Positions 11,377 to 21,391 of a stretch of DNA of 64,000 nt are shown here, piece after piece; the first letter of the stretch is position 1, and each line of letters starts with the position of its first letter. The notes beneath the pieces are model-generated. The model saw nothing but the letters and a program-made list of their open reading frames with translations, had not been told where the DNA came from and did not search any database. The position numbers and the translations under genes are program-made. This DNA comes from Morella rubra (lineage: Eukaryota > Streptophyta > Magnoliopsida > Fagales > Myricaceae): NCBI GenBank assembly GCA_003952965.2, contig CM025854.1:13315159-13379158 (forward strand), given 5' to 3'.

Positions 11377-13280
11377 ATGACGAGGAAGAGATTCAGGACT
11401 ATATCTTCTTCATCACAGCCACTTGTGCCACCATTACAAGAAGCAACGCCGCCTTCAGAACAAGGCTACGATGCCATCATTCGATTATGATCAATCTTTG
11501 AACAATAACGAAATAATTGGTATGTTCATAACCACAATAGAGATAATCTAAGTTTAATATGTTAGTCAATTTAGTTTCACATGCTAAATGTGCAGGTGGT
11601 ACTGGAGTCCGGAAAGTGCGTGGCGGCACGCGGATGATGGACGTCTAGAATCTGAAGGAAGACGAATTGATTCCAGTACAATTCAATGGCAATGGGCAGC
11701 CATTGGGTAATGAAGGGGGAATATTTAACAAATTCATCGGTTGTGTTGCGCGTGTTACAAATCAAATCCCTCTGGATGCGGCGGATTGGCGTAAAGTCCC
11801 ATTGTCAATAAAAGAGGACTGTTGGAGCCTCATGACGGTATAATTTTGGTTATTCGTAACACTTGTTATTCAACTGTATAAATTTAATAATTGACGCACC
11901 TAACTCTTGGGGTATATTTTGCAGAAACGGTTTACAATCCCCGAGCCTCCATTGGGGATATTGTCAAGAGCTGGTTCCTCAAAGATTTAGGAGAGAAATG
12001 GAGGAACTACAAGTGTAGTTTAAAGCAAAAATTTTTTGATGAGGCCTTTACGCCTCAGTATGTGAAAAATAATGCTCCAACAGACGTTAATTTGGAGCAA
12101 TTTTGCAAATTAGTCGATTTTTGGTATTCTGATGCAGGACGGGTATGACATTTATTTATTTGTATTATAGTTTTTATGAATATAACTTATTATTAATTTT
12201 AAATGTCTTGATGTTAATGTAGCATCGAAGTCATGCCAGAAAACAAAATAGATCGCTCCAAACGACGGTCCACACTGCAGGATCAAAGAGCTTCGCACGT
12301 TATGCTCACGAATTGGTATGTAGTACTTCATTAGTTTGTTTAATAGTATAGTACTTATCATTACCATTCTTATTTGTAATTTACAATTTCATCACGAATT
12401 CGTGTTTGTGATGCTGGAAAAAGAGAAACAAGTTCCAATCGATCGAGCGGAGTTATATAAAGCTGTCCATATACGTTCTGACGGATCTCCAATAAATCTG
12501 GACGTAGCAGAGAAAATAGTATGTCACTATTACATCAATTTTGATTTGAATGTGTGAATATTAATTCAAAATTTAATTGTATGTTGTATTCTCTCAGAGG
12601 CGAATGGAGGAGATTGGACTGAACGATTCAGGAAGTTCACAAACTTCCAGCCAATTTAGAGTGGATGGCAGCATCGGTTGGTCACCATCTGACCGATATG
12701 CACAAGTGATTGGTCCAGAACGACATGGTCGCATTCGCGGCGTTGGATTAGAACCAACTCCTTCATCTCATCCTGCCAACACCAACGTAAGATCCAGTCA
12801 GCCTACATCCTCTAGTAACGAGAGAGCAATATTATGAAAAATAGAGTTCAGATGTTGGAGTCTGAAGTAGCATCGCTTAAATCTACAATACAAATGATGG
12901 CACAAGCTTGGGTAAAAGTTTTATTTACTTATCCTCACATATTACTATTGATTCTATTTATGTATATTTCGTAGTTAATTAATGTTTGTTTAACTGTTGT
13001 AGGAGCAACGTCAATACCAAGATGTTGCCAATAACAATCACGTTTCACCAGCAATTCATAGATCATCTCATGCAAGTCGAAAAACGAGTGCTAGTAAGAT
13101 ACTAACATAAATGAATACTGCCATTAATTTAATTTTAAGTGTGTACTAAGCTCTTTTATCTTTGTTCATGTCATTACTGTTTGTTAATTTTCCAATATTG
13201 CAATAGCAGACAATGCCGATGATGCAGAAAGTGCAGGAGCAGATGGTGCTGATGAAGGTGCTGAAGGTGGAGAGGATTAA
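11377..13280 (+). CDS. CACTA TNP1/Transposase_24-type gene (multi-exon)
   Basis: Second CACTA gene; family members bind subterminal repeats and help assemble the ends for transposition. The start is ATG at 11377 (MTRKRFRT). Later coding blocks: 11590-11830 ('GGIFNKFIG'); 11925-12146 ('DLGEKWRNYKCSLKQKFFD'); 12222-12315; 12415-12520; 12595-12837, holding the family signature 'GPERHGRIRGVG' at about 12715-12750; then a leucine-zipper-like coiled coil 'MLESEVASLKSTIQMMAQA' (12852-12910). The tail (13207-13280) is acidic and Ala/Gly-rich, ending TAA. Introns are short with GT-AG ends, but exact exon joins were not all resolved, and an early stop in the first block (11490) means either splicing or decay. 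Part of this gene (about 12738-13016) reappears inside the first PPR copy. Confidence 0.72.
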
Positions 13281-13489
13281 ATTTATAGTTATTTGTAGTT
13301 AAATGTCATGACTTGTTAGTTTTTAGACTATTGAGAAAATGTCTTCACTTATTTTTGTTTGATGCAAAACTTGTAAGACATGTTATAATGAAATATATTT
13401 TGTTTTATTACACTTTTCTTTGTTTGCATTAATCAATTAAAATCTATAACAAAATTTGTATTGCAAGAAAATATAAAAAAAAAACAGCA

Positions 13490-13828
13490 CACCTTTAGCG
13501 GCAGTCGCTGACCACCGTTATATGTAAACCAATGGAAAGGGTTATAGCAGCGGTCATGTGACCGCGGCTATAACACTATAGCCGCGATCACATGACCGCT
13601 GTTATAGCCGCTGTAAAGCTTCTGCAAAAAAAACCGCAACCACGGTTGGGTCTATAGTGGCGGTCTTCGCCAGTGGTCTCTATAACTGTGGCTATAGGGC
13701 TATATCGACGGTGATATAAAGGCAGTCTCAACTGCCGCTAAAAAACCACTGCTATAGACTATAGCAGTGGTTTTGGGACCTATAGCGGTGGTTTCCGACC
13801 GCAGCTATAGGTGGTTTTTTTTGTAGTG
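13490..13828. repeat. CACTA right subterminal and terminal repeats
   Basis: Dense direct and inverted copies of 'tatagcggcggt' variants run to the terminus TTTTTTTTGTAGTG. They match the left array and mirror it. The unique 3' sequence of the TNP1 gene (13281-13489) lies just inside. Confidence 0.85.
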
Positions 13829-13831
13829 TGG

Positions 13832-14580
13832 GTTCTATAAAGAGCCAATTTTACAATTTGACATGATTTCCTCACTTCAAAAACATGGCTAAGTGGACTC
13901 TTGGTGTGTCTTCACCTTGCCCACGTATAAAGAGTGGAAAGAGGTTGCCCTTTAGCTGTAAGTGCCAATGTAGGTTGCCAAGCAATTCTCGTTCAATCAC
14001 AACCATGGGTCCAAAGATGAGAAGAAACAATAGAAGCTTTAATTGCTCTAACCTTGCTCTAATTTCAATGAAGGTTGCTGAGAAATAAATTTTTAAGAAA
14101 AATGAAAAGGGTAGAGGAACCATGCAAGATAGTTTCTAGGTTGCAGTGTTTAGCTTTAGGCTGAAGAGATGCAGATGTCGTCCTTGCTAGAGTACCTCTG
14201 GATATCCACTTCCATTTTTCACATATCCAATAAATTGTGTTCCTTTATCTTGCTCTCTGACTTAATCCTCAATGGTGTCGGAATAAGTATTTAAACTTTA
14301 TGTCCCCAAACTTTTAAGTTTGTTAATTCTAGGTCATATTCGTTTTCATCTTTTTTGTAGGATTTGAATCCTACTTTTATTTTTACAATCCAAACATCAT
14401 AACACACACGTATTTCAATACAACACTTTATTACTTTTTCTACACACAATCCTTTTCAACAACTTCTGCACGCATTTTTATATAACTTTAACACCACCTA
14501 AATATTCACAATTTCATCAGAATCCTAAAAAAAACATGAAAACGAACATCACCCTAGTTTATGTCCAGTCCATATTTCTT
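13832..14580. other. No gene recognised
   Basis: Sequence between the CACTA target site and the Copia fragment. Frames of 67-83 codons overlap on both strands at 13872-14123 without recognisable motifs. It may be more of the decayed retrotransposon to the right. Confidence 0.4.
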
Positions 14581-14584
14581 AAGG

Positions 14585-15800
14585 GGGAGGCTTAGATTTA
14601 GTTTCTACTCTCTTTAATAAACACCATGTTATTTGCCAAAGATTCACCCCAAAAATGAAAAGGAAGGTTATAGTAGGACATTATTAACCTAATCATATCT
14701 AACGAAATTCTATTTATTCTTTTTGCAATATTATTTTGTTGTGATTTATAAGTCATTGTATAATTGTGTCAAATATCATTTGCTTTGTAGAAATCATCTA
14801 GAGACTCATATTCTCCACCCCTATCACTTTTTAAGTTTTTAATGGATCTACCCAACTAGGTTTCAACTACTACCTTATATTCTTTGAATATTCAATTTCT
14901 TCATATTTATGTTTAAGAAGGTATATGTATCCACATTTTGACTAATCGTTAGTTGAAGTAATGCAGTATTTCATTCCTCTATGTGTCTTAGTTCTAAAGG
15001 ATCCACATATATCTCAATGAGTTATTTCAAGTAACTCAAATGAATGCTGGTGTTTAGTTAATGATTTACAGGACAATTTCCCTTCAACACATTGTTCAAA
15101 ATCATTTGTATTTATTTTAGGCATCAATCTACTCTTTGACATTCTTGTCATTTTATTAGTGTTTATATGACCCAATCTCGAATGCCATAAATAAGAATTA
15201 CTGATGTACACATTCAAATAATCAAAAAGGGAGTCATTATTGTTACTTAAAATTGTGTCCATATTGTCAATATCTTGACACCTTTCACTAATACATTTTC
15301 TTTTGAAATAAAAACTTTATCAGACCTAAACCAAGTCTCGTGTCCTTTCTCGTCTAGTACAGATACAGACATTAAGTTCCTGCGGATACTAGGTACACAT
15401 AATACATTACGTAATACAACTGTGGAGTTTCTTAATGAAAACATACATGAATACTCCCTTAGGACATCGCAATAGGTGGTGTTGTCCATCTAGACTATAT
15501 GCTGACCAGTTGCCTTCTCTTTGAGTTATGTGAACATCTCTTTACTTCTGGCGATATGTCTAGTACAAGGAATTAAACCTATCTGCCATATGTTTGACGA
15601 TGATTCCCCGATCATTGCCTCCGAGATTGTCATAATTATCTCCTTGTTTTCATTTTATCTTTTTCTTACTGCGACTTTAGAATTTGTTGTGTCCCCTTTT
15701 ACCACAACAAAACTGTTGGAAGTGAATTTTTTTTTCTTTTCCTTATATTTAGCTGCCCTTGCTTGTTAAATCACTTATTTTACTTTTTAACAAATGAGGT
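14585..15800 (-). mobile_element. Decayed Copia retrotransposon fragment (gag end to integrase)
   Basis: Read on the minus strand the order is a Copia polyprotein. A degenerate zinc-knuckle ('CCGKRGH', about 15690-15720) comes first. Next is the protease-downstream/pre-integrase region, with 'LRNVLCVPSIRRNLMSVSVL' at about 15350-15420 and 'YLWHSRLGHINTNKM' at about 15145-15190. Last is the integrase core, where a 'DRGGEYESLDDFYKAN' block is readable near 14770-14820 and an 'LPFHFWGESL' block near 14640-14670. Frames are broken by many stops and shifts. No LTRs were found, and reverse transcriptase and RNase H are missing. Confidence 0.8.
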
Positions 15801-16614
15801 GTGCCCAGAGGATTGAGCCAACGGAAGATTAGAGGATTCTCTTGCTCTTCTTCATCAGTTCATTCTTTCTTCTTCGGGCACAAGTATAATACAGTATTTA
15901 GTAATAAGCTCGGACCTTCATTCCATAAATGTGACGCCTCCTGTTTGACCGAAACGAAGACTGCACGAAAAACCCGTTGGAATTATTGAAGTGGTTGAAC
16001 TGGGCCAAACCGGGTCGGGAGCCACACGGGTCGAATCCTGACGGATTGAGGCGCAGATCCTGTCTGGGGATTGGGCATGGACGCTGGATCAGACTTTGGG
16101 CTTAGGCTTAGCTTTACACGGACTACATGAGGAACACTTTTGCGGGCTCGATACCGAATTCTTGGCCCAATCCGTTTGGTTCCTCCTAGTCCTTCAATCA
16201 GTCCGAACGTTTTCCTCTGAAGCAAATCTGTGTACAGCAACATTTCGTCATTCGTGAGTCTCTAGGGGTCTTCTTCTTCTTCCCGTTTATTTTCGGTTCC
16301 CCAGCTTCCGAAAACACGGTGGCGACAGCGGCTGAAAGCGGGTGATTTGCGGCACCAATCTTGTGGCTGAACTTGGTTCTTAATTCAACCGAAAATCTCC
16401 CCTCAAATCTTCTTCTTCTTCGTGTTTCTTCTCACTTGGCTCCCCAATTTCCAGATTCTGAAGAACTGGAGGGAGAAACCGATTTTCAGTCTTTTACGGA
16501 TTGGTGGCCGAGTGTGAGGATGATTCTTGGATTTTCAGTGTTTTGCGGGTGATATTCATGGTTTTTCAGATACATTGCAGGTTTCGTCGGTAGTTACTAG
16601 GGGTGATGTAAATA
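15801..16614 (+). other. 5' flank and probable leader of the PPR locus
   Basis: No coding gene is supported at 15801-16230. The minus-strand frame 15983-16243 is Arg/Pro-rich and unlike known proteins. From about 16230 the sequence turns CT-rich ('cttcttcttcttccc') and resembles a plant 5' untranslated leader running to the PPR frame at 16615. No TATA box was assigned. Confidence 0.4.
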
Positions 16615-18139
16615 ATGGTTTGTGGATTGTCAACTAGGTTGTTGAATATATGTATTGCTTCATTTTGTAAAGCACAGCGATTGGAGAAAGCCGAGGCTGT
16701 TATCATTGATGGTATAAGGTTAGGGACTCTTCCAGATGTGGTAACTTACAATACACTGGTTGATGCATATTGTCGTTTTGTCGGTATTGAGGCAGCTTAT
16801 TCCGTTCTTCATAGAATGAGAGAAGCTGGGATAAGTCCAGATGTTATTACATACAATTCTTTGCTAGCTGGTGCTACCAGGAATTGCCTGTTATCTAGAT
16901 CCTTGGATCTGTTTGAAGAAATGCTTCAAGCAGGTATACCGCCTGATTTGTGGACTTACAATACTTTGATGCATTGCTTCTTTAAATTAGGGAAACCAGA
17001 TGAAGCTAATCGGGTTTTCCAGGATATCATACTCAGCGATCTTTCTCCATGCCCAGCTACATTTAACATTATGATCAATGGTCTTTGTAAAAATGGCTAC
17101 ACAAATAATGCCCTTGGTTTATTTAGGAGTTTACAGCGCCATAAGTTTGTTCCCCAAGTAGTGACGTATAATATTCTAATCAATGGGCTTTGCAAGGCGG
17201 GGAGATTAAGGTCTGCAAGGAAGATCCTCAAGGAGCTTGGGGAATCAGGTCATCAACCAAATGCCGTAACTTACACGACAGTTATGAAATGCTGCTTTAA
17301 ATCTAAGCAGTTTGAACAAGGGCTTGAGATCTTGTCAGAGATGAAGAGTAAAGGCTACACATTCGATGGCTTTGCATATTGTACTGTCATTGGTGCTTTA
17401 GTTAAGACTGGTAAGATAAAAGAGGCAACTGATTGTATGCACGAGATGCTTAGGACTGGCATTGTGCTTGATTTAGTGTCTTATAATACTCTAATAAATT
17501 TGTATTGTAAAGAAGGTAAGTTGGAAGCTGCCTTTAAGTTGTTGGATGAGATAGAGAAAGAAGGTTTTGAGTGTGCACGCGGCGTTGGATTAGTCCTTCA
17601 TCTCATCCCCACACTAAGATTAGCCTACATCCTCTAGTAACGATATTTATGGAAAATATAGTTCAGATGTTGGAGTCTGAAGTAGCATCTTAAATCTACA
17701 ATACAAATGATGCACAAGCTTGGGTAAAAGTTTTATTTACTTATCCTCATATTATTATTGACTCTATTTATGGTTAATTAATGCAACGTCAACGACATTT
17801 GAACATATCATGGCTTCCATGAGCTTTGATTCAAACTTGGTTGCCCTTAACTGTATGATTGATGGGTTGGGTAAAGCTGGTCATATTGATGATGCGATGA
17901 AATTATTTGAATCTATGGAGATCAAGGATTCATTTACTTACGCCTCCTTGGTGCACAACCTTTGTAGGCTGCAGAGGTTCCGTTGTGCATCCAAGCTTTT
18001 GTTGTCTTGCGCAAAGGGTGGAATGAAAATACTAAGGTCTACCCAACGTGCTGTCATTGATGGTCTTTATTTTTCTGGGTTTACAAGTGAAGCAAGGAAG
18101 CTTAGGTCAAAAATTCAATTGGCTCGTTTGTTACATTAA
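16615..18139 (+). pseudogene. PPR gene, copy 1 (interrupted by CACTA-derived filler)
   Basis: P-class pentatricopeptide repeat protein; such proteins usually bind organelle RNA. About 35-residue repeats run through the frame, e.g. 'PDVVTYNTLVDAYCRFV', 'PDVITYNSLLAGATRN', 'PQVVTYNILINGLCKAGR'. The frame is open from 16615 to 17575. It then enters foreign DNA (17576-17789), adds a short unrelated tail and stops at 17637. The native sequence resumes at 17790 and would end at 18139. Joining the two native parts with the 61 replaced bases seen in the other copies gives a family protein of about 455 aa. An Arabidopsis relative may be At5g46680 (recalled, not checked). The native start codon is uncertain; ATG 16615 is the first in frame. 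No targeting peptide is obvious. Confidence 0.85.
17576..17793 (+). mobile_element. CACTA TNP1 fragment acting as filler DNA in PPR copy 1
   Basis: These bases align in the same orientation with 12738-13016 of the CACTA element. Shared blocks include 'gcggcgttggatta', 'agcctacatcctctagtaac', 'cagatgttggagtctgaagt' and 'aagcttgggtaaaagtttta'. The match includes intron sequence, so it was copied as DNA. Relative to the CACTA copy it lacks several short segments, including about 21 bp at the intron acceptor. It replaces 61 native bases (20982-21042 in copy 3). The right junction shares 'TCAA' with both partners (microhomology). Confidence 0.88.
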
Positions 18140-18579
18140 TTATTTGCTTCAAAAATATGATTGGCTTGCCTGTTATATCAATCCATCGCATATAGTTTCT
18201 CCACCGCTATCCTATTTGGATCAAGTCCTTGCAAGCAACATTTAAATGCCAGTGAGGGAAGCATCGGTTGTCCTGGACTAATAACTGACTCCTGGGAAAC
18301 CAATTACTATGCTGAATCTGGTTTAATGGAAGAAGATGAAGTACAATTTACTGTGCATGCATTGCATAACTTCTATTTCGTGTATTGGTCATGTGAGTGG
18401 AAGGCTGCTAAAATAAATTTTTGCTTGTCCAATGAAAACTGGGCACGTCCAGGAAGATTATTATATGGTCAGCTATTGATAATTGCTGTTGCTTGAAGTT
18501 GTTGCATTCACAGGTGAATCTCGTTTCTTACAGATTGCAGATAGAATTAAATTTGACCTTTTGTTCTGAAGAAGTGCAC

Positions 18580-18642
18580 CATTCAGAAAGTTACTTCACA
18601 AAATAAAGACTAATACAATTTTACCGTTAACTAAAATGTGAA
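18580..18642. other. Loop between PPR inverted arms
   Basis: Copy 1 sequence ends at 18579 ('gaagtgcac') and the inverted match restarts at 18643 ('gtgcacttc'), so a folded transcript would have a 63-nt loop. Most of the loop (18584-18642) is extra 3' flank of copy 2 that also exists downstream of copy 3 (to 21890). Four bases (18580-18583) belong to neither. Confidence 0.8.
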
Positions 18643-20311
18643 GTGCACTTCTTCAGAACAAAAGGTCAAATTTAATTCTATCTGCAATCTGTAAGAAACG
18701 AGATTCACCTGTGAATGCAACAACTTCAAGCAACAGCAATTATCAATAGCTGACCATATAATAATCTTCCTGGACGTGCCCAGTTTTCATTGGACAAGCA
18801 AAAATTTATTTTAGCAGCCTTCCACTCACATGACCAATACACGAAATAGAAGTTATGCAATGCATGCACAGTAAATTGTACTTCATCTTCTTCCATTAAA
18901 CCAGATTCAGCATAGTAATTGGTTTCCCAGGAGTCAGTTATTAGTCCAGGACAACCGATGCTTCCCTCACTGGCATTTAAATGTTGCTTGCAAGGACTTG
19001 ATCCAAATAGGATAGCGGTGGAGAAACTATATGCGATGGATTGATATAACAGGCAAGCCAATCATATTTTTGAAGCAAATAATTAATGTAACAAACGAGC
19101 CAATTGAATTTTTGACCTAAGCTTCCTTGCTTCACTTGTAAACCCAGAAAAATAAAGACCATCAATGACAGCACGTTGGGTAGACCTTAGTATTTTCATT
19201 CCACCCTTTGCGCAAGACAACAAAAGCTTGGATGCACAACGGAACCTCTGCAGCCTACACACCAATGAGGCGTAAGTAAATGAATCCTTGATCTCCATAG
19301 ATTCAAATAATTTCATCGCATCATCAATATGACCAGCTTTACCCAACCCATCAATCATACAGTTAAGGGCAACCAAGTTTGAATCAAAGCTCATGGAGCC
19401 ATATAGTTCAAATGTCGTTGAGCCCTTTCAATATTGCAGCCTTGCATAGTCCATCTATTATAATAGTGTGGGTATACTTGTCACACTCAAAACTCTTTCT
19501 CTATCTCATCCAACAACTTAAAGGCAGCTTCCAACTTACCTTCTTTACAATACAAATTTATTAGAGTATTATAAGACACTAAATCAAGCACAATGCCAGT
19601 CCTAAGCATCTCGTGCATACAATCAGTTGCCTCTTTTATCTTACCAGTCTTAACTAAAGCACCAATGACAGTACAATATGCAAAGCCATCGAATGTGTAG
19701 CCTTTACTCTTCATCTCTGACAAGATCTCAAGCCCTTGTTCAAAAGATTTAAAGCAGCATTTCATAACTGTCGTGTCTTACGGCATTTGCCCTGATTCCC
19801 CAAGCTCCTTGAGGATCTTCCTTGCAGACCTTAATCTCCCCGCCTTGCAAAGCCCATTGATTAGAATATTATACGTCACTACTTGGGGAACAAACTTATG
19901 GCGCTGTAAACTCCTAAATAAACCAAGGGCATTATTTGTGTAGCCATTTTTACAAAGACCATTGATCATAATGTTAAATGTAGCTGGGCATGGAGAAAGA
20001 TCGCTGAGTATGATATCCTGGAAAACCCGATTAGCTTCATCTGGTTTCCCTAATTTAAAGAAGCAATGCATCAAAGTATTGTAAGTCCACAAATCAGGCG
20101 GTATACCTGCTTGAAGCATTTCTTCAAACAGATTCTAGATAACAGGCAATTCCTGGTAGCACCAGCTAGCAAAGAATTGTATGTAATAACATCTGGACTT
20201 ATCCCAGCTTCTCTCATTCTATGAAGAACGGAATAAGCTGCCTCAATACCGACAAAACGACAATATGCATCAACCAGTGTATTGTAAGTTACCACATCTG
20301 GAAGAGTCCCT
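18584..20311 (-). pseudogene. PPR gene, copy 2 (inverted, many small deletions)
   Basis: Reverse-complement copy of the PPR gene from about residue 36 ('GTLPDVVTYN') through the stop and 3' flank. It keeps the native centre that copy 1 lost and the N-terminal repeats that copy 3 lacks, so it descends from an intact ancestor. It has short deletions throughout compared with copies 1 and 3: six bases near 20137, about nine near 19790, six near 19745, about two at 19490, single bases near 19436 and 19396, and about nine near 19260. Several change the frame. The readable protein is therefore split into blocks at 20295-20071, 20119-19778, 19765-19487 and 19394-19083. No start codon or promoter is attached. 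Confidence 0.85.
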
Positions 20312-20467
20312 GAACTTCAAATTTTTTTTTTTTTTGGTTTTTTTTTTGTTGCTGTTTGCTAGATGCTTAACAACTCACTAACTGCACTCTTAGCTTTCTT
20401 AGGCAAGGCAGATTACTTTTGCTTCTTGCTTCTGCTTAGATGCTGGCTGGTATTTTCTTTCTGTAGT
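20312..20467 (+). repeat. Duplicate of downstream DNA fused to PPR copy 3
   Basis: This segment resembles 22277-22462. Both begin 'tgaacttcaaattttttt', both have a T-rich stretch and 'cattaggc/cttaggc' blocks, and both end with an identical run 'ttgcttcttgcttctgctta'...'ttctttctgtagt'. The duplicate is shorter because of internal deletions. It joins directly to PPR codons at 20468. Confidence 0.8.
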
Positions 20468-21391
20468 TTTAACATTATGATCAATGGTCTTTGTAAAAAT
20501 GGCTACACAAATAATGCCCTTGGTTTATTTAGGAGTTTACAGCGCCATAAGTTTGTTCCCCAAGTAGTGACGTATAATATTCTAATCAATGGGCTTTGCA
20601 AGGCGGGGAGATTAAGGTCTGCAAGGAAGATCCTCAAGGAGCTTGGGGAATCAGGTCATCAACCAAATGCCGTAACTTACACGACAGTTATGAAATGCTG
20701 CTTTAAATCTAAGCAGTTTGAACAAGGGCTTGAGATCTTGTCAGAGATGAAGAGTAAAGGCTACACATTCGATGGCTTTGCATATTGTACTGTCATTGGT
20801 GCTTTAGTTAAGACTGGTAAGATAAAAGAGGCAACTGATTGTATGCACGAGATGCTTAGGACTGGCATTGTGCTTGATTTAGTGTCTTATAATACTCTAA
20901 TAAATTTGTATTGTAAAGAAGGTAAGTTGGAAGCTGCCTTTAAGTTGTTGGATGAGATAGAGAAAGAAGGTTTTGAGTGTGACAAGTATACCCACACTAT
21001 TATAATAGATGGACTATGCAAGGCTGGCAATATTGAAAGGGCTCAACGACATTTGAACTATATGGCTTCCATGAGCTTTGATTCAAACTTGGTTGCCCTT
21101 AACTGTATGATTGATGGGTTGGGTAAAGCTGGTCATATTGATGATGCGATGAAATTATTTGAATCTATGGAGATCAAGGATTCATTTACTTACGCCTCCT
21201 TGGTGCACAACCTTTGTAGGCTGCAGAGGTTCCGTTGTGCATCCAAGCTTTTGTTGTCTTGCGCAAAGGGTGGAATGAAAATACTAAGGTCTACCCAACG
21301 TGCTGTCATTGATGGTCTTTATTTTTCTGGGTTTACAAGTGAAGCAAGGAAGCTTAGGTCAAAAATTCAATTGGCTCGTTTGTTACATTAA
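20363..21391 (+). CDS. PPR gene, copy 3: chimeric 342-codon frame
   Basis: Residues from about 36 onward are PPR repeats identical or nearly so to copy 1 and intact to the natural stop at 21391. Its centre ('YTHTIIIDGLCKAGN') is the native sequence lost from copy 1. The first about 153 native residues are missing. The frame instead starts at ATG 20363 within copied non-coding DNA, giving a new hydrophobic N-terminus of about 35 residues with an 'FCFLLLLRCWLVFSFC' core that resembles a signal anchor. If expressed, the product would be a truncated PPR protein probably sent to the secretory membrane rather than to an organelle. No promoter is evident, so it may be silent. Confidence reflects the frame, not expression. 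Confidence 0.6.
   Translation: MLNNSLTALLAFLGKADYFCFLLLLRCWLVFSFCSFNIMINGLCKNGYTNNALGLFRSLQRHKFVPQVVTYNILINGLCKAGRLRSARKILKELGESGHQPNAVTYTTVMKCCFKSKQFEQGLEILSEMKSKGYTFDGFAYCTVIGALVKTGKIKEATDCMHEMLRTGIVLDLVSYNTLINLYCKEGKLEAAFKLLDEIEKEGFECDKYTHTIIIDGLCKAGNIERAQRHLNYMASMSFDSNLVALNCMIDGLGKAGHIDDAMKLFESMEIKDSFTYASLVHNLCRLQRFRCASKLLLSCAKGGMKILRSTQRAVIDGLYFSGFTSEARKLRSKIQLARLLH

Larger units (their letters stand above)
3339..13828. mobile_element. Full-length CACTA (En/Spm) transposon, 10.49 kb
   Basis: The element begins CACTACAAAAAAAA at 3339 and ends with the inverted form TTTTTTTTGTAGTG at 13828. It is flanked on both sides by the same trinucleotide, TGG (3336-3338 and 13829-13831), the 3-bp target duplication expected of CACTA elements. 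Both ends carry dense subterminal repeats of a 'TATAGCGGCGGT' unit. Inside, in the same orientation, lie a TNP2-type transposase and a TNP1-type gene. Frameshifts in the transposase and a later insertion at about 9131-10590 make autonomy unlikely now. The intact termini and target duplication suggest fairly recent insertion, and it could still be mobilised by transposase supplied elsewhere. Confidence 0.93.

Noticed and set aside
3339..13828. CRISPR-like array from the repeated subterminal units
   Set aside because: Units are irregularly spaced, occur in both orientations and sit at transposon ends in a plant genome.
16021..16060. tRNA-like 'gggtcgaatcctgacgg' T-arm motif
   Set aside because: No acceptor stem, D-arm or anticodon arm could be built around it.
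18161..18496. 111-codon frame repeated at 18726-19061 and 21413-21748
   Set aside because: It is 3' flank of the PPR gene and appears three times only because the whole locus is triplicated. It has no domain and overlaps the PPR untranslated region.
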